In this document: one piece after another, positions 19,771-27,633 of the stretch
How positions within the stretch are numbered: position 1 is the stretch's first letter
How the letters are laid out: each line of letters starts with the position of its first letter
Origin: Bacteroides sp.
GTDB lineage: Bacteria; Bacteroidota; Bacteroidia; Bacteroidales; Bacteroidaceae
Reading direction: 5' to 3'
NCBI GenBank assembly: GCA_021201335.1
Contig: JAJQFD010000011.1
Span: 1-51,455 of the forward strand
DNA length: 51,455 nt
Made by a program: the position numbers and the translations under genes
Notes under the pieces: generated by a model
Database searches by the model: none
Told to the model about the DNA's origin: nothing
Seen by the model: only the letters and a program-made list of their open reading frames with translations

Positions 19771-20790
19771 TCACAAACTCAACTTATTTTTTATGATTAC
19801 TGACATTCCAGGGCGCAATCCTTCTATTTGTTCGAGGGGTAATGCTCTCACTTCGAATGTTTTTAAGTCAAACTGTCCGGTTGTTTTAGTGGCTTTCCAT
19901 GCAGCATACGTTCCCAGGTCTTTCAGGTAGTTCACTTTCAGGCGAATGTTGCGATTCTCCAATGCAGGTACAAATGCATCGAATTCGGCCCCCATGCTGA
20001 GGGAATTCAGCAAGTCTTCTCGCACATTGAAAGTCACCCACATATCATTTAATATAGAAATAGTCATGATGGGAGCACCCGTGCCTACCAGTTCTCCCAT
20101 TTTAGGGAATATCTCCGAAACTTCTCCGGCTGTCTGCGCAATCAGAATAGTTTCCTGAATATACGATTCCACTTCGGCAACAGCGCCTTCGGCACGACCA
20201 ACCATTGCAGCGGCAGCTAGTTTGTCTTCCCGGTCAGCACCGTTTTTTGCCATGTCATACTGGGCTTTGGCAGCTCTTTCGGTTGCAATGGCCGCATTCA
20301 GTTGAGCGGTTATTTCATCCAGTTTTTGCGCAGGCATTACTCCTTCATTGTACAAATTCTGGATGCGGGTATGAGATTTACGGGCGATTTCTACGCCTGC
20401 AATCGCTTTCTGCCACATTTCGTAAGCTGCCTGTATCTGTTCCTGGCGGGCTCCTCTGATGGCTTTCTCATTTTGGGCGTCGGCAGCGGCTTTCGCAGCT
20501 TCGGCTTGTTCAAGTTTGGCCCGTACATCCGGTGCTTCGAGTATGGCAAGCGTATCTCCGGCATTCACTCTCTGGCCTTCTTTCACACGCAACTCCTGAA
20601 TACGTCCCGGCACTTTGCTTGAAACACGGTATTCAGTTACTTCTGCTTGTCCCTGAATCATTTCCGGTCCTTTTCTAAGCATGAAGAATCCCACAATTGC
20701 CACAACCAGGATAACTCCCAGAAGGGTGAGGAAAGCAAGTAGCATATTGCTGTTTTGCCACCGTTGTCTGCTTGACTGTTGTGATACCAT
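19771..20790 (-). CDS. HlyD-family periplasmic adaptor (membrane fusion protein)
   Basis: Bridges the inner-membrane ABC permeases and the TolC-type outer membrane channel. The 339-residue product has an N-terminal membrane anchor (about 17-38, LLAFLTLLGVILVVAIVGFF) and a lipoyl/barrel-sandwich half (VSSKVPGRIQELRVKEGQRV). A long alanine- and glutamate-rich coiled-coil hairpin spans about 95-215, followed by the second lipoyl half (TAGEVSEIFPKMGELVGTG). It ends with a beta-barrel domain finishing at GLRPGMSVIIKNKLSL. It lies 47 bases after the TolC-type gene and 71 bases before the permeases, in one direction, as expected for a single operon. Confidence 0.93.
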   Translation of the reverse strand: MVSQQSSRQRWQNSNMLLAFLTLLGVILVVAIVGFFMLRKGPEMIQGQAEVTEYRVSSKVPGRIQELRVKEGQRVNAGDTLAILEAPDVRAKLEQAEAAKAAADAQNEKAIRGARQEQIQAAYEMWQKAIAGVEIARKSHTRIQNLYNEGVMPAQKLDEITAQLNAAIATERAAKAQYDMAKNGADREDKLAAAAMVGRAEGAVAEVESYIQETILIAQTAGEVSEIFPKMGELVGTGAPIMTISILNDMWVTFNVREDLLNSLSMGAEFDAFVPALENRNIRLKVNYLKDLGTYAAWKATKTTGQFDLKTFEVRALPLEQIEGLRPGMSVIIKNKLSL

Positions 20791-20837
20791 AATTATATAT
20801 ACGATTTTACTATAGATGTATGTTCTTATAAATTCCT

Positions 20838-22301
20838 TTATTGATTGATATCAAGCGTACCCAATGATTTCTTGAGATAGACTTCAGTGAGTTTTACATC
20901 AATCTGGGCGTCTATCTTTTCCGAATGAGCTGATAACCATGCGGTTTGAGCTTCCAGTACATTGCTTGTAGGTATAACTCCTTCTCTGAAACCAAGATGG
21001 GCATACCGGAGGTTTTCCTCTGCTTTCTCCATATTCTTATCTGCCATAACCATCTTTTTGGCAGCTTCGTTTACTTTAAATACAGCCTGGTTTACCTGTA
21101 ACTCTATTTTCTCTTTGGCATCTTCCAACTGGTACCGGGCTACATTTGCATCCGCTCGTGCAGCCTTCACCTTATGCATACCTTCACCCCAGTGCCAGAT
21201 GGGTATCTGTAATACTACTCCTACGTTCCACATTCCCTTGAATTTCTTTTCAAATCCATTGAAAAGGGAAGGGTTGGTTACCATATAATTGCCCATAAGC
21301 GCTAAAGATGGCAAATGTTCGGCACGGGTTACATTTACCTTCTGGTTGTAAATTTGAGTTCCTAGTTCCAGGCTTCTTATTTCCGGACGATTGGCGTAGA
21401 CATTCTCCATGCTAAAATTGGTATTCGCCAGTTTTACCGGAAGATTCTCCATATTTTCGTCTGCTAAAGTAATCGGGGTTCTTAGATCCAGCCCACATAG
21501 TTGACAAAGCAACATTCTGGCCAAACTCAATCCATCTTCTACTTTAGTGAGTGTCATTTCTGCTTCGTTGAGTTTTACTTTCACCGACAATCCATCGGCC
21601 CGGGTGGCAACTCCTTCGCGAATCATCTTTTCCATATCACTATCCAGCTTCTGCAGCATATTGCGATAACCTTCTGCTAGTTTCTTTTTATTCACCAGAG
21701 AGATTACCTGCCAGTAAGCCTGGTCGGTACTGAGGATTACTTCCTGCAAACCGGCATCGTGTTGTTCCTGAGCCAGTTCTTCCGCATATTGGGTGATCTT
21801 GTTGTAAGCACGTATCTTCCCGCCCATATAGATAGGTTGGGTGAGGGTGATTGCTCCGGCATACATGTTTCGATTGTCGGTACGCAGGGCGTCAACCAAT
21901 GATTGCCCGAAGCCATTTATCGGGTCTACTACTGAGTTGCCCAAGGAAGATATAAGCGGTTCCAGGTCGGGGAATTGCGTTCCGATAACCTGGGCAAATT
22001 CCTGTATGCTTCCGTTTATGGCGGTTCCGGCATGTGTTAACGCATTCTTTTGATCGGAATTTAGCAAGGAGATTTCTCTTTGCATGCGCATATAGGTACC
22101 GGCTGCTGATATATTGGGAAGATAATTCGTAAAGGCGGCTTTCTTTTGATGATAGGCAGAAGCTATTTTCTCCTGGGTAATCAAGAGTTCTTTGTTATTG
22201 GCAATAGCCAATGCGCGACAACTATCAAGGTTTAGTATCGGTTGGGCATTCAGAATCAAGGTGAAACTTGTGAATAGGGAGAGTGCAAGTAGTTTTTTCA
22301 T
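20838..22301 (-). CDS. TolC-family outer membrane efflux protein
   Basis: Outer membrane channel of the export system. The 487-residue product has a signal peptide ending near LNAQP (about residue 20). Two OEP repeats follow: LDSCRALAIANNKELLITQE at the start of repeat one, and NRPEIRSLELGTQIYNQKVN at the start of repeat two, each followed by long helices. Near the C-terminus EGVIPTSNVLEAQTAWLSA is the typical second-repeat turn. It is the first gene of the four-gene exporter operon (TolC, HlyD, two permeases). Confidence 0.93.
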   Translation of the reverse strand: MKKLLALSLFTSFTLILNAQPILNLDSCRALAIANNKELLITQEKIASAYHQKKAAFTNYLPNISAAGTYMRMQREISLLNSDQKNALTHAGTAINGSIQEFAQVIGTQFPDLEPLISSLGNSVVDPINGFGQSLVDALRTDNRNMYAGAITLTQPIYMGGKIRAYNKITQYAEELAQEQHDAGLQEVILSTDQAYWQVISLVNKKKLAEGYRNMLQKLDSDMEKMIREGVATRADGLSVKVKLNEAEMTLTKVEDGLSLARMLLCQLCGLDLRTPITLADENMENLPVKLANTNFSMENVYANRPEIRSLELGTQIYNQKVNVTRAEHLPSLALMGNYMVTNPSLFNGFEKKFKGMWNVGVVLQIPIWHWGEGMHKVKAARADANVARYQLEDAKEKIELQVNQAVFKVNEAAKKMVMADKNMEKAEENLRYAHLGFREGVIPTSNVLEAQTAWLSAHSEKIDAQIDVKLTEVYLKKSLGTLDINQ

Positions 22302-22618
22302 TGTAACTTAATACATTATGTGATGATACTCTATGTTTCAGAAACAATCTTGTTTGTGTCTTTGTTCACCCGTCTTTTCGCATTTCTAATCTATAGACAG
22401 ACAAATGATGATTGCATAAACAACTATGCGAATATAAAGAGTTTGTTTAGATAAGAAAAGGATATTAAGTTTTTTTTAGGAAGAAGATGAAGTATCTTTT
22501 AAAAATATCTGTCAATCTTTTGTATAACCTGTCAGATTATATTCCCCAGCTCTTCAACTATTTATATTTGCGCCCTTCAAAACCTTGCAATTGCCCTTGA
22601 CAAGTCTTATCTTTGCAG
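22302..22618. other. Intergenic region between the exporter operon and the HU-like gene
   Basis: A 317-base spacer at the start of a 527-base gap between divergent genes. I see no gene. Two exact rightward -7 boxes lie at its right end (TATATTTG 22563-22570 and TATCTTTG 22608-22615). A box for the leftward exporter operon is not obvious. Confidence 0.5.
22608..22615 (+). promoter_or_regulatory. -7 box reading into the HU-like gene leader
   Basis: TATCTTTG is an exact TAnnTTTG match, with a TTG (22585-22587) about 20 bases upstream that could serve as -33. Transcription would start near 22622, which is almost exactly the first base of the long inverted repeat (22619-22735). A second box, TATATTTG at 22563-22570, lies upstream. 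Confidence 0.5.
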
Positions 22619-22735
22619 CCGCGCAATTACCCGACAGGATGTACATCTTATCACATACAGGATGTGCATCTTGTTGTCAACTACATGCCCATCTTGTATA
22701 GGAAAGGATGTGTATCCTGTCGGGTAATTGCGCGG
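22619..22735. repeat. Long inverted repeat (about 117 bases) in the HU-like gene leader
   Basis: The left arm (22619-22647) starts CCGCGCAATTACCCGACAGG and pairs with the right arm (22707-22735): 22 bases perfect, then 5 of 7. The 59-base loop holds further copies of a GGATGTnCATCTTG-like motif. Predicted transcription starts at its left edge, so the RNA would begin with a stable hairpin. It could be a 5' leader structure or operator, or a miniature palindromic repeat. There is no U-run after it, so it is not a standard terminator. Confidence 0.75.
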
Positions 22736-22828
22736 CGTAAGTAAAAGGAAGCACGCGGTGCAAGTAGAAAGACTTGCCCTGTGCCATTATAAACAGTAGA
22801 GCATATTTATATTTAAAAGAGACATAGT

Positions 22829-23245
22829 ATGACAGTTTTGTATGTAGCCCGAAAAAAGGTATTTAAAAGTGAAGGCGAGTTGAAAGAACTTTATTATGCC
22901 GTTCCTCGGCCCATTCAGGGAAAAGGGAAAGGGATTAATAACAAAAACCTGGCGGAAGATCTGGCGAAAGATAGTTCGGTGATGCCGGGAGATGTATTGT
23001 CGATACTCGATCAGTTTCCACGGAAAATAGTGCATTACCTGAAAGCGGGGCGAACCGTGACCATAGAGGGATTGGGAACTTTCTACCTTTCGCTGAACAG
23101 TGAAGGAGTAGAGAGGCCGGAAGAATGCCGCCCGACGAAATTACGCAAAGTAAATGTTTGTTTCCGGGCGGATGATACGCTAAAAGAAAGAATGAAAGGT
23201 TGTGAGTTCGAGCTGCTGAACGACCAGATATCGGAAAAAGAATAA
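22829..23245 (+). CDS. HU family (HU-HIG type) DNA-binding protein
   Basis: A nucleoid-type DNA-binding protein of the extended HU group found in Bacteroidetes. The 138-residue product starts MTVLYVARKKVFKSEG, followed by YYAVPRPIQGKGKG, the usual N-terminal extension. The HU fold follows with NKNLAEDLAKDSSVMPGDVL, the helical dimer segment, and KAGRTVTIEGLGTFYLSLNS, where the GLGTF matches the HU core before the DNA-binding arms. It is longer than classical HU (about 90 residues), as is normal for this group. The leader carries a long hairpin. The gene abuts the convergent radical SAM gene: its TAA ends at 23245 and the other stop begins at 23246, leaving no room for a terminator. Confidence 0.88.
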   Translation: MTVLYVARKKVFKSEGELKELYYAVPRPIQGKGKGINNKNLAEDLAKDSSVMPGDVLSILDQFPRKIVHYLKAGRTVTIEGLGTFYLSLNSEGVERPEECRPTKLRKVNVCFRADDTLKERMKGCEFELLNDQISEKE

Positions 23246-24598
23246 TCAGATACCGTACGATAACCGTCGGGCTATTCTGCCAATCCAGTTCATGAGTCCG
23301 AGCCTTCCGAGCAGGGAAGTAGTTCTTCCCCATTTTCTGTATCCGAAGTTAAACAGAAAGTAAGAAGCTCGTAAGCGTTTGTTGTCCGGACGACGTTTCA
23401 GGATATTGCGGAAAGAGTAGAATTGTTTGTACATATTCAGATAGCCTTCATTCAGTTGTTCCGGTGTCATTAACTTGGGCTGGAAGGTAACGTGTGAGGT
23501 ATTGTATTGAGTAAGATCCTGGCAGATAATTCTTCCTTCTTCCTGTAATCTTTTATGCAGAATTGTGCCCGGGTAAGGTGTGAGGATATGGCCCGTCATG
23601 GTTTCTATTTTGTTTTTAACGAGCCAGTCCAGTGTTTGTTTAAAGGTATCCGGGGTGTCATGGTCGAAGCCAAAAGCAAGGCTGGCATTTACCATGATGC
23701 CGTTATCATGCAATAACCGGATGAGTCGTTCGTAGTCGGATATCTTGTTCTGGTTTTTACTTACGCTTTTAATAGAGTCTTCGTTAATAGACTCAAAACC
23801 TATAAATAAGCTCCGGCATCCGGCTTCGGCCATTTGGGTAACCAGTTCCGGATGGTGAACTATATTCGTAGAAACGGCTGCGTGCCATACCAGCTTCATG
23901 GGTTTAAGGCGAAGAAGCAGTTCTTCCACCCATCGGATATTACCAATCAGGTTATCATCAATGAACATTACCTGGCGGGTGTTTAAGCGTTTAATCTCCT
24001 CAACGATATCTTCTACCGGCCTGTTGCGGTATTTGCCACTGACATACTCGCAACTGTTATAGCAAAATTCGCACTTAAAAGGGCAGCCTCTGCTGGCTAC
24101 AATGATGTTGTAGTAGAGATACTTCTTCTTTTTTATATAGTTCCAATCCGGGAGGGGTACAAGTGAAAGATCGGTAGGGACAGGATGTTTATATATCTTG
24201 TGCAGATTCCCGGTTTGAATATCTTGTAACATCTGGGGCCAGACTTCTTCTGCTTCTCCTATGCAAACAGCATCACAGTGAGCAATCATTTCTTCTGAAT
24301 GAGCGCTGGCGTGAATTCCACCGAATACAACTTTGGCTCCTTTGTTCCTGTAAATGGAAGCCAGTTCAATGGCCCGGTATACTGTATCTACATTCACCGT
24401 GATTCCTACCACGTCGGGAGCATCCTCTAGATTTAGCTTTTCGATGTTCTCATCTTCAATATATACGTCATATTCTTTGGGAGTTAAAGAAGCCAGGGTA
24501 ACGAGCGAGAGAGGAGGAGACATTTTCCTTTTTAATTCCGAATCCATGGGTCTCAGGCTCATTTGCGGAGAAATCAGTTTGATGATTAGCTTTTGCAC
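23246..24598 (-). CDS. B12-binding-domain radical SAM protein
   Basis: A radical S-adenosylmethionine enzyme with an N-terminal cobalamin-binding-like domain (about 1-130; ITVNVDTVYRAIELASIYR, VVFGGIHASAHSEEMIAHCD). The radical SAM barrel has the cluster motif RGCPFKCEFCYN (about 168-180), giving CxxxCxxC. The strand FIDDNLIGN and later LFIGFESINEDSIKSVSKNQ and GIMVNASLAFGFDHDTPDTF are typical of B12-type methyltransferases and related enzymes. The DxHxxG signature of cobalamin binding is not evident, so the cofactor may not be bound. Substrate unknown. A -7 box (TACATTTG, minus) lies at 24638-24631. Confidence 0.88.
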   Translation of the reverse strand: MQKLIIKLISPQMSLRPMDSELKRKMSPPLSLVTLASLTPKEYDVYIEDENIEKLNLEDAPDVVGITVNVDTVYRAIELASIYRNKGAKVVFGGIHASAHSEEMIAHCDAVCIGEAEEVWPQMLQDIQTGNLHKIYKHPVPTDLSLVPLPDWNYIKKKKYLYYNIIVASRGCPFKCEFCYNSCEYVSGKYRNRPVEDIVEEIKRLNTRQVMFIDDNLIGNIRWVEELLLRLKPMKLVWHAAVSTNIVHHPELVTQMAEAGCRSLFIGFESINEDSIKSVSKNQNKISDYERLIRLLHDNGIMVNASLAFGFDHDTPDTFKQTLDWLVKNKIETMTGHILTPYPGTILHKRLQEEGRIICQDLTQYNTSHVTFQPKLMTPEQLNEGYLNMYKQFYSFRNILKRRPDNKRLRASYFLFNFGYRKWGRTTSLLGRLGLMNWIGRIARRLSYGI

Positions 24599-24630
24599 CG
24601 GTATTTTTCTTCTTGTTAATGCGTGATGTG

Positions 24631-24638
24631 CAAATGTA
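24631..24638 (-). promoter_or_regulatory. -7 box of the radical SAM gene
   Basis: TACATTTG on the minus strand is an exact consensus match, 33 bases before the ATG at 24598, giving a short leader. Confidence 0.5.
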
Positions 24639-24758
24639 AATTAAATAATCGAATTAAGAAGTTGTAGGAATAAATATAATAGGAGGGTGGATACGTGAAA
24701 ATGGTCTGTCTCAAAAGTAAATCGTATATTAAATGAAGTTACGATTTGTAAGTCGGCA

Positions 24759-25042
24759 AGTCCGCAGGACTGGAATGTGCATTACCCCGGGTTCTTCACC
24801 CAGTCATGTCCGGAAGATTTTAAGACGTTAAACTCTTTAAGAAATCCCGCAGGGATTGCATGTGCATAACCGTGGGATGGATATCCCACGGGATAGGAGA
24901 TAGAATAATCCCGTGAGCCATGAAGTGGGTCAATAATATATTCTTCACCCCCTATTGAGGCTGTCAGAGTAGAGTTGGGTTAGCTGTTTCCACGGGATTA
25001 CATCCCGTGGTTATGCACATCAAATCCCGGAGGGATTTCTTA
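24759..25042. repeat. Palindromic intergenic repeat with three related units
   Basis: The 489-base gap before the fucose operon's 3' end contains no gene but three related units. Each is a short palindrome followed by ATGTGCATaACC and a GGG-containing palindrome. Unit 1 is at 24759-24791 (AGTCCGCAGGACT). Unit 2 is at 24838-24890 (AATCCCGCAGGGATT, then GCATGTGCATAACCGTGGG). Unit 3 is inverted at 24989-25042 (CCACGGGATTACATCCCGTG, then GGTTATGCACATCAAATCCC). Units 2 and 3 form a long imperfect inverted repeat around a loop of about 100 bases. It resembles a REP/MITE-type element. Confidence 0.7.
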
Positions 25043-25055
25043 ACAGACCTTAGAT

Positions 25056-25078
25056 TCTTAGCTTGATGGCTAAGAAAA
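25056..25078 (-). terminator. Hairpin after the fucose operon
   Basis: TTCTTAGC (25056-25063) pairs with GCTAAGAA (25070-25077), and the stop of fucP lies 10 bases to its right. The U-run on the leftward strand is weak, so termination is plausible rather than certain. Confidence 0.4.
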
Positions 25079-25087
25079 GCTCGTATA

Positions 25088-26398
25088 TTATTTATGTACC
25101 GTAGCGGTACGTAATCCATAGAATGCTACCACCACAAAACATATGAATGGTAGGATGAAAGATACATTCACGGCCGGCATTCCCAATATTTCTTTCAAGT
25201 CAATAATGGCTGCTTGCATCGGGGGTAAAATGGAACCGCCCAGAATAGCCATAATCAATCCGGCTGCACCGAACTTAGCGTCTTCACCCAGTCCTTCGAG
25301 TGCAATACCGTAAATCGTGGGGAACATCAGTGACATACAAGCTGATACGGCAACCAGACAATACATTCCTTTAACGTCCTGGAAGGTAATAACTCCAATC
25401 GTGAATATTCCTCCGGCAATGGCCAGTGTCATTAATAGTTTTCCGGGATTCAGATAGCGCAAAAGGAAAGTACATATAAAGCGGCTGCAACAGAAGATAA
25501 TCATAGCCACAATGTTATATTGCTGAGATAGAACTTCGGCAGCTTGTTCCTCCATTCCTTCCGCCATAAATACGCGGGTACCATACTGAATGATGAAAGT
25601 CCAGCACATAATTTGTACTCCTACATAAAAGAACTGGGCAATTACACCTTCCCGGTAGCGGGGAAGAGAAAAGATTCTTTTCAGTGTAGGAATAAAGTTA
25701 ATCTGGTGGGATTTATCTGCGTTCTTAGGCATTTTGGTAAAGCGAATCAGCAGAAACATGGCAAGAATTACTAATCCGATAATTATGTAAGGAGTAATCA
25801 AAACAGATAAATCTGCCTCTTTTACTGCAGAAAACTCTGCCTCACTTAAGGTAGCACGTTGTGCGGTATCCATCGGGTTTAAACGGGCTTGGATAAAATT
25901 CATAGCCACGAACATACCCAGAAGAGATCCCATCGGATTGAATGATTGGGCGAGGTTTAACCGGCGGGTAGCAGTTTCTTCTGTACCCATGGATAGTATA
26001 TAAGGGTTGGCACTCGTTTCGAGGAAAGATAACCCACACGTTAGAATGAAATAAGCAAAAAGAAATGGGTAATACTCTCCGATCATTTTGGCCGGGACAA
26101 AGAGAAATGCTCCGATGGCATAGAGCCCTAAGCCAAGTAAGATCCCTGCTTTGTAAGAGTATTTACGAATAAAAATAGCTGCCGGAAAGGCCATGGCAAA
26201 GTATCCGCCATAGAAAGCCACCTGTACCAACGCACCATCGGTAACGCTCATCCGGAAGATTTTGGAAAAAGCTTTCACCATAGGGTTGGTGATATCATTC
26301 GCGAATCCCCAGAGCGCGAAGCAGGCGGTTATTAGTATGAAAGGAATCAGATAGCTGATACCATCTTTTTTTAAGAGAGATTGTTTAGTGTCCTTCAT
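25088..26398 (-). CDS. fucP: L-fucose:H+ symporter (FucP, MFS)
   Basis: Imports L-fucose across the inner membrane by proton symport. The 436-residue product has about 12 hydrophobic segments and opens with LIPFILITACFALWGFANDI, whose ALWGFANDITNPMV motif is characteristic of the FucP sugar-symporter branch of the major facilitator family. Further family landmarks are FLETSANPYILSMG and TRRLNLAQSFNPMGSLLG. It is the last gene of the fucose operon, nine bases after the mutarotase. Confidence 0.93.
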   Translation of the reverse strand: MKDTKQSLLKKDGISYLIPFILITACFALWGFANDITNPMVKAFSKIFRMSVTDGALVQVAFYGGYFAMAFPAAIFIRKYSYKAGILLGLGLYAIGAFLFVPAKMIGEYYPFLFAYFILTCGLSFLETSANPYILSMGTEETATRRLNLAQSFNPMGSLLGMFVAMNFIQARLNPMDTAQRATLSEAEFSAVKEADLSVLITPYIIIGLVILAMFLLIRFTKMPKNADKSHQINFIPTLKRIFSLPRYREGVIAQFFYVGVQIMCWTFIIQYGTRVFMAEGMEEQAAEVLSQQYNIVAMIIFCCSRFICTFLLRYLNPGKLLMTLAIAGGIFTIGVITFQDVKGMYCLVAVSACMSLMFPTIYGIALEGLGEDAKFGAAGLIMAILGGSILPPMQAAIIDLKEILGMPAVNVSFILPFICFVVVAFYGLRTATVHK

Positions 26399-26407
26399 GC
26401 TGTTATT

Positions 26408-26800
26408 TTATTGATTATAGATGTGAAATATTCGTTCCATTAATTTCCATTTCTCGGCTGAGCTGGTGCCCGGATCTGCTACCTGGAAGACAGACATATA
26501 TTCTTCCCATTCGGCCTGCCGTGGCATGTTGGCCAGTTTTTGGAAAGCACTGTCCCAATCAAAATCCAGGGCAGTTTCTACAATCATAAACAGTCGTGTA
26601 CCTATCAGGTATATTTCCATTTCCAGAATCCCGACTTCTTTCATGCCTTCTCCTATTTCGGGCCAGCATTCTTTTTCTTCGTGTCGCTTTTTATATTCCC
26701 GGATTAATTCGGGATCGTCTTTTAAATCCAGTGTCTGGCAATAGCGTTTTACTGGTTGTTTATAATCTTTTACCCGGTATCCGGTTTGTGGTGTTTCCAT
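26408..26800 (-). CDS. RhaM-family sugar mutarotase (L-fucose mutarotase by context)
   Basis: Small enzyme of the L-rhamnose mutarotase (DUF718) family, which interconverts the anomers of a 6-deoxy-sugar so that the isomerase receives the right form. The 130-residue product has the ferredoxin-like pattern: KRYCQTLDLKDDPELIREY, WPEIGEGMKEVGILEMEIYL, RLFMIVETALDFDWDSAF and EWEEYMSVFQ. Family relatives are about 105 residues; this one has a short N-terminal extension. Substrate L-fucose is inferred from its place between fucA and fucP. It is separated from fucA by a 185-base gap in which no gene is visible. Confidence 0.85.
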   Translation of the reverse strand: METPQTGYRVKDYKQPVKRYCQTLDLKDDPELIREYKKRHEEKECWPEIGEGMKEVGILEMEIYLIGTRLFMIVETALDFDWDSAFQKLANMPRQAEWEEYMSVFQVADPGTSSAEKWKLMERIFHIYNQ

Positions 26801-26985
26801 TTATTTCAGAGGGTATTATTCAGGTATATAAACCTGAGGTTTTACACGATTGTATAGCGTACAAAGCCTGCCTGACTTTGTGGAGGCTGCAAGTTAAATA
26901 TTATGCAGTAATTAACCATACTCTTTTCCATATTTAGACGGATGTATGAAGAAATTGTCATCAATGGAAATAGGTGATAAACTGA
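26801..26985. other. 185-base gap where fucK would be expected
   Basis: No open frame with kinase character survives here on either strand. The gap contains a near-palindrome AGGTATATAAACCT (26822-26835) and no clear TAnnTTTG box on the minus strand. In the Bacteroides thetaiotaomicron fucose operon a fuculokinase gene lies between the aldolase and mutarotase genes. Confidence 0.5.
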
Positions 26986-27624
26986 TTATTTGGTTTGCTT
27001 TCCCAGGACATATATTTCCAGGTCTTTAATCTCTTCCGGAGTAAGCACCGTATAGTCTCCTCCTGAGTGGATAATAATACGACAGGCCATTTCGAAGAAC
27101 ATGGCCCTTTCGAATGCCTGGTCGAAATCTTTTCCGCAAACAACTTGTCCGTGGTTCGTTAACAGTACGGAATTATGATCGGTTAATGCTTCTACAACTG
27201 CTTTGGCCAATTCGGGAGAACCGGGACGGAGATAAGGTATGATCGGTATATCGGCTCCGACATGACAGGGAACTTCTGCTGTCACATTAAAGTTTGCCGG
27301 TTTCTTCTTCATACAGGAAACAGCCGTTGCATAGGGAGACTGAAAATGGAGTACTACATTCACATCCGGACGGTTACGAAGAACTCCCAGATGGAAGCAG
27401 CTTTCCATGGAAGGTTTGCAACCATTGGTAGGGGCGCCGGTTTCAATATCACAAATAGCCACTTTCTCTTTTTTCAAGGTAGGAATCCAGGAACCTGTAC
27501 CGGAAACAAGTGCTTCGTTACCAATTCGCCAGGATAAGTTTCCGCTGCTGCAAACAGTAAGCCCGGCATCACCTACACGGTGTGCCTGGGCTATAAATTG
27601 TTCGATCTGATCGTTTGTAATCAT
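26986..27624 (-). CDS. fucA: L-fuculose-1-phosphate aldolase (class II aldolase)
   Basis: Splits L-fuculose-1-phosphate into dihydroxyacetone phosphate and L-lactaldehyde. The 212-residue product matches the class II aldolase/adducin fold. Landmarks are GLTVCSSGNLSWRIG, the PSMES segment with the catalytic-type Glu, VLHFQSPYATAVSC and LLTNHGQVVCG. The metal-binding HxH of the E. coli enzyme appears here as HFQ, so one expected histidine ligand is Gln; the third histidine (NHG) is kept. Position nine bases after fucI supports the function. The altered ligand could mean relaxed or different metal use. Confidence 0.85.
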   Translation of the reverse strand: MITNDQIEQFIAQAHRVGDAGLTVCSSGNLSWRIGNEALVSGTGSWIPTLKKEKVAICDIETGAPTNGCKPSMESCFHLGVLRNRPDVNVVLHFQSPYATAVSCMKKKPANFNVTAEVPCHVGADIPIIPYLRPGSPELAKAVVEALTDHNSVLLTNHGQVVCGKDFDQAFERAMFFEMACRIIIHSGGDYTVLTPEEIKDLEIYVLGKQTK

Positions 27625-27633
27625 CTCTTCGTA

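Noticed and set aside
22935..23333. Leftward frame overlapping the HU-like gene
   Set aside because: It overlaps two well-supported genes and shows no family features.
24709..24730. GGTCTGTCTCAAAAGT as an insertion-sequence end
   Set aside because: It resembles IS5/IS1182-type ends but no partner repeat or transposase is nearby, so it is not supported.
26823..26985. Degenerate fucK in the gap between fucA and the mutarotase
   Set aside because: Translation in three frames of the minus strand gave no kinase motif; the short frame there (ending QALYAIQSCKTSGLYT) is not recognisable.
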